From NCBI RefSeq assembly GCF_904831005.1, contig NZ_LR882982.1, positions 620,001 to 684,000 on the forward strand: a stretch of 64,000 bases of DNA. The letters run 5' to 3'. Made by a program: the position numbers and the translations under genes. The stretch comes from Microbacterium hydrocarbonoxydans (lineage in GTDB: Bacteria > Actinomycetota > Actinomycetes > Actinomycetales > Microbacteriaceae). Positions 33,238 through 42,328 of the stretch are shown here, piece after piece. Below the pieces are notes generated by a model, which did no database searches, had not been told where the DNA came from, and saw nothing but the letters and a program-made list of their open reading frames with translations. Numbering within the stretch: position 1 is the first letter of the stretch; every line of letters begins with the position of its first letter.

Positions 33238-33735
33238 ATGACTGCAACCACCGATTCGATACGGACGGGGATCGACTTCCGAGCGCGGGCAGCGTTCTCG
33301 AAGCGCAACCTCTGGTCGGGCATCCTCTTCGGCGTGGGCCTGGTGGCCTTCATCGACGAGACCATCTTTCACCAGTTGCTGCACTGGCACCACTTCTACG
33401 ATCTGGGAACGCCGGAGATCGGATTGGTCTCGGACGGGTTCTTCCACGCCCTGAGCTGGGCGGCGACGATCGGCGGCCTCTTCCTCCTCGCCGATCTGCG
33501 CAGGCGCGCCGCGTTCTGGCAACTGAGGTGGTGGGGCGGAGTCCTCCTGGGCGCGGGAACCTTCCAGCTGTACGACGGAACGGTGCAGCACAAGTGGTGG
33601 GGAATCCACCAGATCCGCTATGTGGAGAATCTGCTCCCTTATGACCTGACCTGGAACATCATCGCCGTCCTCCTCGTCGTCGCCGGGATCATCCTGACCA
33701 TCCGCACCCGGCGCAGCCGCATCGCAGCAGGGTGA
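33238..33735 (+). CDS. DUF2243 domain membrane protein
   Basis: A 165-residue protein with four hydrophobic segments and the DUF2243 pattern: GILFGVGLVAFIDETIFHQLLHWHHFYD, then SDGFFHALSW and YDGTVQHKWWGIHQIRY. The several invariant His in these blocks suggest a metal site in the membrane. It lies 4 bp before a CtaG-like gene, a pairing that is common in actinobacteria and linked by position to copper/oxidase biogenesis. Function not established. Confidence 0.85.
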   Translation: MTATTDSIRTGIDFRARAAFSKRNLWSGILFGVGLVAFIDETIFHQLLHWHHFYDLGTPEIGLVSDGFFHALSWAATIGGLFLLADLRRRAAFWQLRWWGGVLLGAGTFQLYDGTVQHKWWGIHQIRYVENLLPYDLTWNIIAVLLVVAGIILTIRTRRSRIAAG

Positions 33736-33739
33736 GCCG

Positions 33740-34582
33740 GTGCACGATCACACTTCCGGGGCCGGCATCGATCCAGACATCATCATTGCCCTGCCTTTCG
33801 TGGTCGCGCTTGCGTTCTACGGCGGTTGCGCGGTCGTTCAGAGGCGCCAGGGTCGTGCATGGCCCTGGTACCGGAGCATCGCGTGGCTGGCCGGAATCAT
33901 CGCAGCAGGGGCGGGATTCGTCGGCCCTCTCGCCGCAGCCGCCCACCAGGACTTCGTCGCACACATGTGGGTGCATCTGCTTGTCGGGATGGCAGCGCCG
34001 TTGCTGCTGGTCCTCGGTGCTCCCGTCACTCTCGCCCTGCGTTCGATGGACGTCGGAGCCGCGCGCAGACTGTCCCGTCTTCTCAACAGCTGGCCGGCCC
34101 GGTTCGTCACCGCTCCGATCGTGGCCGCTGTCCTCAACATCGGCGGCATGTGGGCGCTGTACTCGACATCGCTGTATGCCGCGATGCAAGAGAGTCTTCT
34201 CGTCCACATGGTCGTGATGACCCACTTCCTGCTCGCCGGATACCTGTTCACTGCGGCGATCATCCCGATCGATCCCGCGCCGCATCGTGCAGGATTCCCC
34301 CTCCGAATGGGAATCGTGATCCTCGCTCTCGCCGCCCACGGCATCCTCGCCAAGACCCTCTATGCTCACCCGCCTGCCGGGGTCGAGGTGATGGATGCGC
34401 ACGCAGGCGCGATGCTGATGTACTACGCCGGTGACCTCATCGACGTCGCGATCATCACCATCCTGTGCGCACAGTGGTACAGGGAATCCGGCAGGAATCT
34501 CCGCCGTCGCCACGGCGCACCGCGGTCCATCACCTCGGCTGATCGGCCGCTCGACGACTCTCCGGCCGAAGAACACGCCTAG
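33740..34582 (+). CDS. cytochrome c oxidase assembly protein, CtaG (caa3) family
   Basis: A 280-residue protein from GTG 33740 with about seven hydrophobic segments and the His-rich membrane motifs of the CtaG_caa3 family: AHQDFVAHMWVHLLVGMAAPLLLVLGAP and ESLLVHMVVMTHFLLAGYLF. These proteins help deliver copper to heme-copper oxidases (Bacillus CtaG). It is coupled to the DUF2243 gene. The C-terminal 30 residues are charged and cytoplasmic. Confidence 0.85.
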   Translation: MHDHTSGAGIDPDIIIALPFVVALAFYGGCAVVQRRQGRAWPWYRSIAWLAGIIAAGAGFVGPLAAAAHQDFVAHMWVHLLVGMAAPLLLVLGAPVTLALRSMDVGAARRLSRLLNSWPARFVTAPIVAAVLNIGGMWALYSTSLYAAMQESLLVHMVVMTHFLLAGYLFTAAIIPIDPAPHRAGFPLRMGIVILALAAHGILAKTLYAHPPAGVEVMDAHAGAMLMYYAGDLIDVAIITILCAQWYRESGRNLRRRHGAPRSITSADRPLDDSPAEEHA

Positions 34583-34687
34583 AGCGCGCTCTCGTCGTCG
34601 ACACGACCGTGGAAGGGGATGAGAGGATTCCTGTGCGACAGCTCCCGCCGCCGCGCTCATCGCGCACCCTACGACCGGAGACCCACG

Positions 34688-36271
34688 ATGGACCCCGAGA
34701 TCATCACCTTCGTCATCCTCGGTGCTGCGGTCATCGCATTCGTGTCGAATCGCATCCCGATGGTCATCGTCGCGATGGCCGTGCCGATCGCTCTCTGGGC
34801 CACCGGCGTCGTCTCACTGGGTGAGGCGTTCGCAGGATTCGGCGACCCCATCGTCCTCTTCATCGTCGCCCTGTTCATCGTCAGCGAGGCGCTGGATGCC
34901 ACAGGCGTGACGTCGTGGGTCGGGCGACAGCTGATGCGCCGCGCGGGCAAGAGCCGATCGCGGCTGCTGCTGATCGTCTGTCTGCTCGCCGCCGTGCTGT
35001 CGGCGGTCATCAGCATCAACGGCGCCGTGGCCGCTCTGCTCCCGATCGTGGTGCTCGTCGCCGTGCGAGCGGGCATCGTGCCGTCACGGATGCTCTTGCC
35101 TCTGGCATTCGCCGCAGGAGCGGGGTCGCTCCTCACGCTCACCGGAACCCCCGTCAACATCCTCGTGTCCGAGGCCGCTGCAGAAGCCGGCGGGCGTGCG
35201 TTCGGGTACTTCGAGTTCGCGATCGTCGGCATCCCGATGGTCGTGCTGACGGTGATCCTCGTGATCTCGCTGGGCGATCGGCTGCTTCCCGAGCGCGTGC
35301 CCGACCGGCTCGAGGAGCCCGCCGATCCGAGCCACGACGCCGCCGCCTGGCGCGAGACGTACGACGTCGCGCTCGACACGGGCAGCCTCTTCACGGTGGG
35401 GGAGGGCGTCGCCGAGGTGCTCATCGGCCCGAGGTCGAGCCTGATCGGACGTGTGGTGTCTCCGGGGATGACCACACGGCAGGAAGACCTCGTGATCCTC
35501 GCGCTCCGGCACGGCAGCCGCCCGGGCGATGTAGGCGGGAAAGCCACCGGTGCCATCACCCTCCAGGCCGGGGACTCGGTGCTCGTTCAGGGGCCGTGGG
35601 AGGCGCTCCACCGATACACGAGCTCGCCCGACGTCATCCCGGTGAGCTCGCCCCAGCAGATGCAGCGCACGGTTCCACTCGGTCGCGGAGCCCGACGGGC
35701 GCTCGTGATCCTCGGGGTCATGGTGGTGCTGCTCGCCACGGGGCTCGTTCCGCCCGTCATCGCGGGGCTCCTTGCCGCCGGGGCCCTCATCGTGACGCGC
35801 GTGCTCACCGTGACGCAGACGTTCTCGGCGATCTCGTGGCCGACCGTCACTCTCATCGCCGGCATGATCCCGCTGTCTTCGGCGTTCGTCTCCACCGGCG
35901 CTGCCGATCTGGTCGGCGACGCCGTGCTCGAACTCGTCGGGAACACCTCGCCCTACCTCGCGCTGCTCGTGATCTGCGTGGCGTCAGTGATCCTCGGTCA
36001 GTTCATCTCGAACGTCGCGACCGTGCTCGTCATCGCGCCGATCGCCGTCTCCGTCGCCTCGAGCATGGAGGTCAGCGTGCAGCCGTTCATGATGGCGCTC
36101 ACGGTCGTGGGAGCCGCCGCGTTCCTGACGCCGATCGCGACGCCGGTGAACCTCATGGTCATGCAGCCCGCGGGATACCGGTTCGGCGACTACTGGCGTC
36201 TCGGTCTTCCTCTCGTGCTGGTCTACGTCGCCGTCGCGGTGCTCTACGTCCCTGCCGTCTGGCCGTTCTGA
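34688..36271 (+). CDS. SLC13/DASS-type permease with TrkA_C (RCK_C) domain
   Basis: A 527-residue membrane protein from ATG 34688. Two blocks of hydrophobic segments carry the ion-transporter-superfamily hairpins (NGAVAALLPIVVLVAVRAGI; FLTPIATPVNLMVMQPAGY). Between them, residues ~225-330, is a soluble RCK_C/TrkA_C domain (VAEVLIGPRSSLIGRV; LQAGDSVLVQGPWEALHRY), the usual regulatory insert in this family. Likely a sodium-coupled anion (dicarboxylate or sulfate) transporter; the substrate cannot be read from sequence. Confidence 0.85.
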   Translation: MDPEIITFVILGAAVIAFVSNRIPMVIVAMAVPIALWATGVVSLGEAFAGFGDPIVLFIVALFIVSEALDATGVTSWVGRQLMRRAGKSRSRLLLIVCLLAAVLSAVISINGAVAALLPIVVLVAVRAGIVPSRMLLPLAFAAGAGSLLTLTGTPVNILVSEAAAEAGGRAFGYFEFAIVGIPMVVLTVILVISLGDRLLPERVPDRLEEPADPSHDAAAWRETYDVALDTGSLFTVGEGVAEVLIGPRSSLIGRVVSPGMTTRQEDLVILALRHGSRPGDVGGKATGAITLQAGDSVLVQGPWEALHRYTSSPDVIPVSSPQQMQRTVPLGRGARRALVILGVMVVLLATGLVPPVIAGLLAAGALIVTRVLTVTQTFSAISWPTVTLIAGMIPLSSAFVSTGAADLVGDAVLELVGNTSPYLALLVICVASVILGQFISNVATVLVIAPIAVSVASSMEVSVQPFMMALTVVGAAAFLTPIATPVNLMVMQPAGYRFGDYWRLGLPLVLVYVAVAVLYVPAVWPF

Positions 36272-36314
36272 GCGGGCCCATGCCCTGACGGCGCGGGCGG
36301 CATGACGAGCAGGA

Positions 36315-36330
36315 CTGTCCTTTCGGACAG
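36315..36330. promoter_or_regulatory. candidate response-regulator site CTGTCC-TTTC-GGACAG
   Basis: A 6-bp-arm palindrome with a 4-base centre, 57 bp before the ABC-2 ATPase start. DesR/LiaR-type regulators of actinobacterial ABC exporters bind TGTCC...GGACA-like dyads close to this promoter position. The adjacent two-component genes (39268-41264) would supply the regulator. A short hairpin ending the SLC13 gene is the alternative reading. Confidence 0.45.
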
Positions 36331-36387
36331 GGCGATCCCGTGCCCTGGGCGGGGGTGCTCGAAAGCCGTGCTGGCGAGGCTGGAGGC

Positions 36388-37119
36388 ATGAACATCTCCA
36401 CGTCTCCGCCGCTCCGAGCGCGCGGACTGCACAAGAGCTTCCGACACCACCCTCGCGTCGACGGAGTCGGCTTCACGGTCGAACCCGGGAGGATCGTCGG
36501 TCTTCTCGGGCCCAACGGCGCCGGCAAGACGACGACGATCCGACTTCTGCTCGGGCTCATGGCCCCCGACCGGGGTGAGGCTCTCGTCTTCGGCCGCCCG
36601 TACCGCGAGCTCGATCGACCGGCGACGGTGGTCGGCGCCGTGCTCGACGCCGGTGGCCTGCATCCGGCACGCACCGGCCGGGAACACCTGCGCATCGCGG
36701 CCGCTCGCGCCGACGTCGCCCCCGCACGCGTCGACGTCGTGCTCGCCGACGTGGGCATGACCGCAGACGCCGACCGTCGCTCCGGCGGCTATTCGCTCGG
36801 CATGAAGCAGCGCATCGCGATCGCCGCGGCGCTGCTCGGCGAGCCGAAGCTCCTCGTGCTCGACGAACCGTCGAACGGCCTCGACCCTGCCGGCATGCGC
36901 TGGCTGCGGGATCGCCTGCGGGCCTTCGCGGATGCGGGCGGCACGGTGCTGCTCTCTTCGCACCTGCTCTCCGATGTGCAGGACATCGCCGACGACATCG
37001 TCGTGATCGCCGAGGGGCACGTCGTCGCCGACATCACGGTGGCAGATGCGGTGGCCACCGCGAACGGGGATCTCGAGGGCTACTACCTCGAGGTCACCGG
37101 AACAGCGGGGGTGCGCTGA
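36388..37119 (+). CDS. ABC-2 type exporter, ATP-binding protein
   Basis: A 243-residue ATPase from ATG 36388 behind TGGAGG. Walker A is LLGPNGAGKTTT, signature YSLGMKQRIAIAAALLG, Walker B LLVLDEPSNGLDP, and the His switch SSHLL. It is the drug/antibiotic exporter subfamily (bcrA/nat type). Its stop overlaps the permease start by one base (TGATG), so the two are coupled. Confidence 0.92.
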   Translation: MNISTSPPLRARGLHKSFRHHPRVDGVGFTVEPGRIVGLLGPNGAGKTTTIRLLLGLMAPDRGEALVFGRPYRELDRPATVVGAVLDAGGLHPARTGREHLRIAAARADVAPARVDVVLADVGMTADADRRSGGYSLGMKQRIAIAAALLGEPKLLVLDEPSNGLDPAGMRWLRDRLRAFADAGGTVLLSSHLLSDVQDIADDIVVIAEGHVVADITVADAVATANGDLEGYYLEVTGTAGVR

Positions 37120-37940
37120 TGTTCCGCGCGGAACTCCTCGGACTCACCACGACCACCGCGACCAAGGTCAGCGCGCTCGTCGCCGTGATCGGCCTCATCC
37201 TGACGCAGCTCACCTTCGTCACAGTGCTCCCCGCGCTGGCCCGCGGCGACATCGGTCCCGGCGCCGCGGCGCTCGGCGCCGACCTCCCTGTGCTCGACCT
37301 GACGACCGCGTCAGCGCAGCTCGACGCGATCAACCCGCTCGGTGCCTCGATGGGCGGCGGGTCGATCGGCATCGCACTCCTCGCCATCGTGCTCTTCGGC
37401 ACCCTCGCGGGCACCAGTGATGACCGATACGGAGGGATGGTCGGTGCCGCCCTCGCGTCGCCTCGCCGTGGTCGCATCGTCGTCGGCAAGGCCATGGCTG
37501 CGGCCGTCGTCGCCGTCGTCATCGGCGTGGTCATGGCCGTCGCCAGCCTCGCCGCACTGGTCGTCGCGCTCGCCATGACCGGCACCGCCTTCACCGCGAG
37601 CATGAGCGCGGTCGCCGTCACGCTCGGCAGGGGAGTGGTCGCGATCGCGGGTCTCGCGCTGATCGGCCTCGCGGTGGGCCTCCTGGTGCGCACGCAGCTC
37701 GCGGGCATCATCACCATGCTGTCGGTTCTCTTCGCAGAGCCGCTCATCACGGCAATGACCTCACTGGTCGGCGGCGGCGCTCCCACCTGGACGCAGTTCC
37801 TGCCGGTCGCCCTCGCGCAGAACGTCATCCATGGCGGCTCGGGCCAAGTCAGCGCGGGCGTGGCCCTGATCGCGTTCGCCGCTCTATGCGCCGCAGCGCT
37901 CGCCGCGGCATCCGTCGCCCTCTCGCGGCGCGACCTCTGA
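37119..37940 (+). CDS. ABC-2 type exporter, permease
   Basis: A 273-residue protein with six hydrophobic segments (LVAVIGLILTQLTFVTVLPAL; LLAIVLFGTLAGTSDD; GIITMLSVLFAEPLITAM) and long Ala/Val-rich helices. Partner of the preceding ATPase. The export substrate is unknown; the operon continues with a serine hydrolase and a two-component system, a layout seen for peptide-antibiotic response modules. Confidence 0.85.
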   Translation: MFRAELLGLTTTTATKVSALVAVIGLILTQLTFVTVLPALARGDIGPGAAALGADLPVLDLTTASAQLDAINPLGASMGGGSIGIALLAIVLFGTLAGTSDDRYGGMVGAALASPRRGRIVVGKAMAAAVVAVVIGVVMAVASLAALVVALAMTGTAFTASMSAVAVTLGRGVVAIAGLALIGLAVGLLVRTQLAGIITMLSVLFAEPLITAMTSLVGGGAPTWTQFLPVALAQNVIHGGSGQVSAGVALIAFAALCAAALAAASVALSRRDL

Positions 37941-37972
37941 TCCCGCATCCCTCCGACACGAAAGGACACCAC

Positions 37973-39199
37973 ATGAACGTCACCGGCACAGACCAGAACC
38001 CGTCCATTCGCCGACACCGCGTGCGCACGCTGATCGCGATCGCGGCCGCCGTCGTGCTCGTCGGCGGTGCCATCACAGCCGGAGCACTCTTCCGCGCCGC
38101 CGATCGGCCCGCTGCCACCGCCGAGGCAGCGACCCCTGGCGCTCTCGAGACGCGGATCCTGTCGCTCGTGGATGCCGGCTACCCTGCTGTGCTCGCATCA
38201 GTGACCTCGCCCGGCGGAGATGTCGAGAACGCGGTCGCCGGCGCGGGGAACATCGAGACCGGCGAAGAGCCTGCGATCGACGCGGAGGTGCGGATCGCCA
38301 GCAACACGAAGATGTTCGTCGCGACGGTCGTGCTGCAGCTCGTCGATGAGGGCCTCGTCGACCTGGATGCCCCGATCGACACGTACCTCCCCGGCATGAT
38401 CACGGGAGAGGGGATCGACGGCGCCGACATCACCGTGCACCAGCTGCTGCAGCAGACCACGGGTCTGCCGGAGTACGCCGACCGGATCGCGGCCGACGCC
38501 TTCGGCGCGCAGAAGCAGTACATCTCTCCGCGGGACATGCTCGACGTCGCCCTCAGCCGTCCGGCGGGATTCGCGCCGGGTGAGAGATGGGAGTACAGCA
38601 ACACGAACTACCTCGTCCTCGGGCTTCTGATCGAGGCGGTCACGGATCGTGCGATCGCCGAGCAGATCGACGAGCGCATCGTGCGACCACTGGGTCTCGA
38701 GCACACGTACTTCCCCGCACCGGGGGAGCGGGAGCTGCGGGGCGAGCATCCGATCGGCTACCACGCGGATGTCCCGGGGGAACTCCGCGAGTTCTCGGAC
38801 ATGGACACCTCGTTCGCCTGGTCGGCCGGGGCCATGGTGTCCACTCCCGCCGAACTCAACACCTTCATGCGCGCGCTGCTGAACGGCGAGCTTCTGAGCG
38901 GAGAGGCGCTCGCGACGATGCAGACCACGGTGCCTGCGGGTGACGAGCTCTGGCCTGAGGCTGAGTACGGCCTCGGCCTGCAGCGGTACCCGCTCAGCTG
39001 CGGAGGAGTCGCCTGGGGGCACGGCGGCGACATCCCCGGCACCCAGACGCGCAACGCCGTCGCGCCCGACGGCACCGCCGTGACCGTCGCCGTGACCGCG
39101 CTGCCCTGGGCGGTGGTCTCCGCCGATGACGAAGAGGTTCTGCTCGAGCAGTACCGGATCGTTGTCGAGGCGCTCGACGAGACGCTGTGCGATCGGTGA
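37973..39199 (+). CDS. serine hydrolase, class C beta-lactamase/DD-peptidase fold
   Basis: A 408-residue protein from ATG 37973. An N-terminal membrane segment (LIAIAAAVVLVGGAITAGAL) exports it. The active-site SxxK is SNTK in VRIASNTKMFVATV, the YxN is YSN in WEYSNTNYLVLGL, and the third motif is HGG in WGHGGDIPGTQT. These define the AmpC/EstB/DD-carboxypeptidase group. Outside-cell action on peptidoglycan or a D-peptide is likely; drug resistance is not implied. It follows the ABC exporter by 32 bp. Confidence 0.88.
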   Translation: MNVTGTDQNPSIRRHRVRTLIAIAAAVVLVGGAITAGALFRAADRPAATAEAATPGALETRILSLVDAGYPAVLASVTSPGGDVENAVAGAGNIETGEEPAIDAEVRIASNTKMFVATVVLQLVDEGLVDLDAPIDTYLPGMITGEGIDGADITVHQLLQQTTGLPEYADRIAADAFGAQKQYISPRDMLDVALSRPAGFAPGERWEYSNTNYLVLGLLIEAVTDRAIAEQIDERIVRPLGLEHTYFPAPGERELRGEHPIGYHADVPGELREFSDMDTSFAWSAGAMVSTPAELNTFMRALLNGELLSGEALATMQTTVPAGDELWPEAEYGLGLQRYPLSCGGVAWGHGGDIPGTQTRNAVAPDGTAVTVAVTALPWAVVSADDEEVLLEQYRIVVEALDETLCDR

Positions 39200-39267
39200 C
39201 CACGCCGCAGGCTACGCCCGGTCCCGCCTCCCGACGGAGGCGGGGCCGGGCGTGGTTGACTGAGGGG

Positions 39268-39429
39268 ATGTCCCCTGCGGTGAGCCCGATCCCGCGCGCC
39301 GAGCGCATGCGCCGGGCGATTCCGCCGGTTCTCGTCCTCGCGGCGAGGATGTCCCCTGCGGTGAGCCCGATCCCGCGCGCCGAGCGCATGCGCCGGGCGA
39401 TTCCGCCGGTTCTCGTCCTCGCGGCGGCC
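39268..39429 (+). repeat. 81-bp tandem duplication at the start of the histidine kinase gene
   Basis: Unit 1 (39268-39348) and unit 2 (39349-39429) are identical except for the last few bases (AGG versus GCC). Each encodes MSPAVSPIPRAERMRRAIPP followed by VLVLAA. The length is a multiple of three, so the frame is kept and two possible ATG starts with G-rich ribosome sites result. Confidence 0.95.
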
Positions 39430-40608
39430 GTCGGCTATCTCGGTGCCGACCTCTGGCTCGAAGAGCTGCCGGCCGCCGTGCCGGGCGACGTGCCCCCGGC
39501 CGTGTATGCCGGCCTCGTCGCCGTGCAGGCGCTTTTCCTGACTTTCCGTCTGCGCGCTCCGATCTCGGTGTTCGCCGGAACCGTGCTCCTCGACGCGGTG
39601 GTCCTGGCCACATCGGCGGGGGAGCTGGGAGTGGGATCGCTGGGAGTGATACTCGCCGCCTACGGAATGGCCCGGCGGAGTCCGCGCGACCCGGCGATGA
39701 CGGCGCTCGGCATCGGGGCGCTGGTGACGACCGTCGTCGGCGGTGGCGCGCTGCTCTTCGGATCGCGCGAATCGGTGCTCGTGCTGATCCTCACGGTGAC
39801 CGCGCGCATCGCCCTGCAGTATCTCGCCCCCGCTGCCGTCGCCGAGTACTTCCGCGGCCGCGAGCGCCTCGCCGATGCACTGCAGGAGCAGGCACGCATG
39901 GCCGAGCACGAGCGGCGCGAGCGTGCCGAGCGCGAGGTGCGGGCCACCCGAGAGGCGCTCGCCCGCGAACTGCACGACATCGCCGGGCATCACCTTTCGG
40001 GAATCATCGTGAGCGCCCAGGCGGCCGGCGCCCTCACTCGCAGCGACCTCGACCGCGCGCGAGAGATGATGCAGACCGTCCAGGATGACGCTCGCATCGC
40101 GCTCGCCGACCTTCGGCGCACGGTCGGGCTGCTGCGCAGCGACGATGATGCGCCCTCGGGTGCGCCGAGCCCCGTGCCCGCCATCGCCGGGATCGCCGCG
40201 CTGGTCGACGTCGCCCGGGAGCGCGGACAGCGCGTCACCCTCACGCGGTTCGGCGATGCGCGCCCGGTGGGTGCGCTCGCCGAGACCACCGCGTACCGGA
40301 TGGTGCAGGAATCGCTCGCGAACGCCGCCAGGCATGCTCCCGGCGCGGGCTGCGACGTCAGTGTGCGGTTCGGAGCGGATGCGGTGGAGATCATGGTCTC
40401 CAACGAGGCCGCAGCCGAGCCCGCAGCCGTGCCCTCGATCGATCGTGGAACGTCGGTGAGGAACGAGGGGTCGGGCAGCGGCTACGGTCTCTCGGGCATG
40501 GCTGAGCGGGCCGAGCTCATCGGCGCGCAGCTGTCGGCAGGGCCCGACGATGGCGGCGGATGGACGAATCGCCTCCGCATCCCCCTCGACGGACGGAGTG
40601 CCGCATGA
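39268..40608 (+). CDS. sensor histidine kinase, DesK/NarL type (HisKA_3)
   Basis: From the first ATG the protein has 446 residues; from the duplicate at 39349 it has 419 and starts straight into the first membrane helix, which is probably the ancestral start. Several membrane segments (residues ~30-180) precede a HisKA_3 dimerisation helix with the phospho-acceptor in ELHDIAGHHLSGII, and an ATPase domain (MVQESLANAARHAPG; GSGYGLSGMAERAEL). It overlaps the regulator gene by 4 bases. Likely senses envelope stress or an exported peptide for the ABC-2 module upstream. Confidence 0.9.
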   Translation: MSPAVSPIPRAERMRRAIPPVLVLAARMSPAVSPIPRAERMRRAIPPVLVLAAAVGYLGADLWLEELPAAVPGDVPPAVYAGLVAVQALFLTFRLRAPISVFAGTVLLDAVVLATSAGELGVGSLGVILAAYGMARRSPRDPAMTALGIGALVTTVVGGGALLFGSRESVLVLILTVTARIALQYLAPAAVAEYFRGRERLADALQEQARMAEHERRERAEREVRATREALARELHDIAGHHLSGIIVSAQAAGALTRSDLDRAREMMQTVQDDARIALADLRRTVGLLRSDDDAPSGAPSPVPAIAGIAALVDVARERGQRVTLTRFGDARPVGALAETTAYRMVQESLANAARHAPGAGCDVSVRFGADAVEIMVSNEAAAEPAAVPSIDRGTSVRNEGSGSGYGLSGMAERAELIGAQLSAGPDDGGGWTNRLRIPLDGRSAA

Positions 40609-41264
40609 TCCGTGTCCTCATCGCCGACGACCAGGCAGTCGTGCGCGCCGGGCTCGCTGTGATCCTTGGAGCCGAGGCAGACATCGAGGTCGTCGGCGAA
40701 GCGGTCGACGGAGCCGACGCGGTGCGGCTCGCCCGCATCACCCGTCCCGACGTGGTCTGCATGGACATCCGGATGCCGGGAACCGACGGCATCACGGCCA
40801 CCCGAGAGATCGTCGCCGACACGAGCCTCGCGACCGACGTGCTCATCCTCACCACCTTCGACGTCGATGCCGATGTCTTCGCGGCGCTCGAGGCGGGCGC
40901 TGCCGGGTTCCTCCTCAAGGGGGCCGACGAGGCCACCCTGCTCGCGGCCGTCCGCTCCGTCGCCACCGGAGACGGCACTCTCGATCAGCGACTGACCCGC
41001 CGGATCCTGAGGGAGTTCGGCGAACGCCGTCGACCGAGCGGCGCGCGCGCGGGCTCCGACGCCGTCCCCCTCACCGAGCGGGAACTCGACGTGCTCCGGC
41101 TGCTCGCCGAGGGGCTCTCGAACGCCGAGATCGCCGAGCGCCTCTTCGTGGAACTGACGACGGTCAAGTACCACCTGGCCGGCATCCTGCAGAAGACCGG
41201 AGCCCGCGACCGCCTGCAGGCCGTGCTCTGGGGCCTCCGGATCGGGGTCGTCGAGGTGGGGTGA
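40605..41264 (+). CDS. LuxR/NarL-family response regulator
   Basis: A 219-residue regulator starting at ATG 40605 within the kinase stop (ATGA). The receiver has Asp8-Asp9, phospho-acceptor Asp54 (VVCMDIRMPG) and Lys in FLLKGADE. The LuxR-type output domain is intact: LTERELDVLRLLAEGLSNAEIAERL and TVKYHLAGILQKTG. Paired with the kinase; candidate site at 36315. Confidence 0.92.
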   Translation: MIRVLIADDQAVVRAGLAVILGAEADIEVVGEAVDGADAVRLARITRPDVVCMDIRMPGTDGITATREIVADTSLATDVLILTTFDVDADVFAALEAGAAGFLLKGADEATLLAAVRSVATGDGTLDQRLTRRILREFGERRRPSGARAGSDAVPLTERELDVLRLLAEGLSNAEIAERLFVELTTVKYHLAGILQKTGARDRLQAVLWGLRIGVVEVG

Positions 41265-41288
41265 CCTCGGTCGCGGAGAGCACCCTAC

Positions 41289-41307
41289 TTAGGATTACCT
41301 ACCCTAA
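41289..41307. promoter_or_regulatory. iron box (IdeR/DtxR-type operator)
   Basis: TTAGGATTACCTACCCTAA matches the 19-bp IdeR/DtxR consensus (TTAGGTTAGGCTAACCTAA) at 14 positions, with both outer arms intact. It lies 55 bp before the siderophore-binding protein start. Iron-loaded repressor would shut off the importer. Confidence 0.75.
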
Positions 41308-41361
41308 CCTCAATCTTGCTACGGTCGAAGAGATCCCCCTTCACCGACAGATTGGTTCCTC

Positions 41362-42321
41362 GTGCTTCGCCGGTCATCCCTCGCAGCTCTCTTCGCCGCG
41401 TCCGCTCTGCTGCTCGCCTCCTGTGCTTCGACGGAAGGAGCAGCTGAACCGAGCGTCGACAGCGACGCCGCCGTCACGCTCGCGCATCCCTCGCTCGACG
41501 GCCTCGAGATCGACTTCGACACCCAGCCGCAGGACATCGTGATGGACTGCTACGCCTACAGCTCGCTGCACGAGTACGGCATCGAGCCCGTCGCGCTGTT
41601 CGGATACGAGTGCGACAACCCCTTCGTCATGGGCGATGCCGACGTCTCCGACATCCCGGTCGTCGGCAAGGACGGCGAGATCGACGTCGAGAAGCTGGCC
41701 GAGCTGCGACCCGACGTGATCGTCGGACAGGGCACGGCCGACGGCTGGTCGTGGTTCGACGAGGAGGTCAACGCGCAGCTCACGCGCGTCGCACCGTTCG
41801 TGCCTCTGCCGAGCAGCGAGACGATCGACGGCCGGATCGGCGACACCCGAGAGATCGCAGCCTTCTTCGGCGCCGACGTGACCTCCGAGGCCATCGCCCG
41901 CTCGGACTCCGACCTCGAAGAGGCGAAGCAGGCGTTCTCCGCCGCCGTCGCAGGCACCGACCTCGACATCATGCTGACGAGCCCGACCAAGGAGATGCTC
42001 TACACCGGCGTCGGATTCGCTCAGGCAGAGATGCTCGAGGAGCTCGGTGCGACGATCGTGGGCGCCGATGCGCCGGCCACCGGCAACCCGTGGGGACAGG
42101 TCGCCTGGGAGGATGCGTCGACCTTCGGCGCCGACATCCTGCTCGTCGAGGGCTTCGACGAGGACTTCTCCTTCACCGCCGAGCTCTGGGATGCGCTGCC
42201 GCCGGTGCAGGCCGAGCAGCTCGGAGCCTGGAGCTCGAAGGGCGCGATGACAGCCTCGACCTACGCGGCCTGGCTGAACGAGCTCACGGCGCTCGTCTCC
42301 TCCTCGACCAAGGTCGCCTGA
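41362..42321 (+). CDS. iron-siderophore ABC importer, substrate-binding lipoprotein
   Basis: A 319-residue FecB/FepB-type (TroA fold) protein with lipobox LLLASC near residue 20. The typical opening LASTYAY-like segment is present as IVMDCYAYSSLHEYGIEPVALFG, followed by the usual LAELRPDVIVGQG and a long connecting helix. Read from ATG/GTG 41362 after the iron box. First gene of the four-gene importer. Confidence 0.88.
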   Translation: MLRRSSLAALFAASALLLASCASTEGAAEPSVDSDAAVTLAHPSLDGLEIDFDTQPQDIVMDCYAYSSLHEYGIEPVALFGYECDNPFVMGDADVSDIPVVGKDGEIDVEKLAELRPDVIVGQGTADGWSWFDEEVNAQLTRVAPFVPLPSSETIDGRIGDTREIAAFFGADVTSEAIARSDSDLEEAKQAFSAAVAGTDLDIMLTSPTKEMLYTGVGFAQAEMLEELGATIVGADAPATGNPWGQVAWEDASTFGADILLVEGFDEDFSFTAELWDALPPVQAEQLGAWSSKGAMTASTYAAWLNELTALVSSSTKVA

Positions 42322-42328
42322 CGTCCTG

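Noticed and set aside
37973..39199. Beta-lactam resistance gene
   Set aside because: The SxxK/YSN/HGG motifs fit a broad serine hydrolase family that includes peptidases and esterases; nothing shows drug hydrolysis.
38758..40335. 525-codon minus-strand ORF opposite the serine hydrolase and kinase
   Set aside because: Antisense to two clear genes; the repeat in it simply mirrors the 81-bp duplication.
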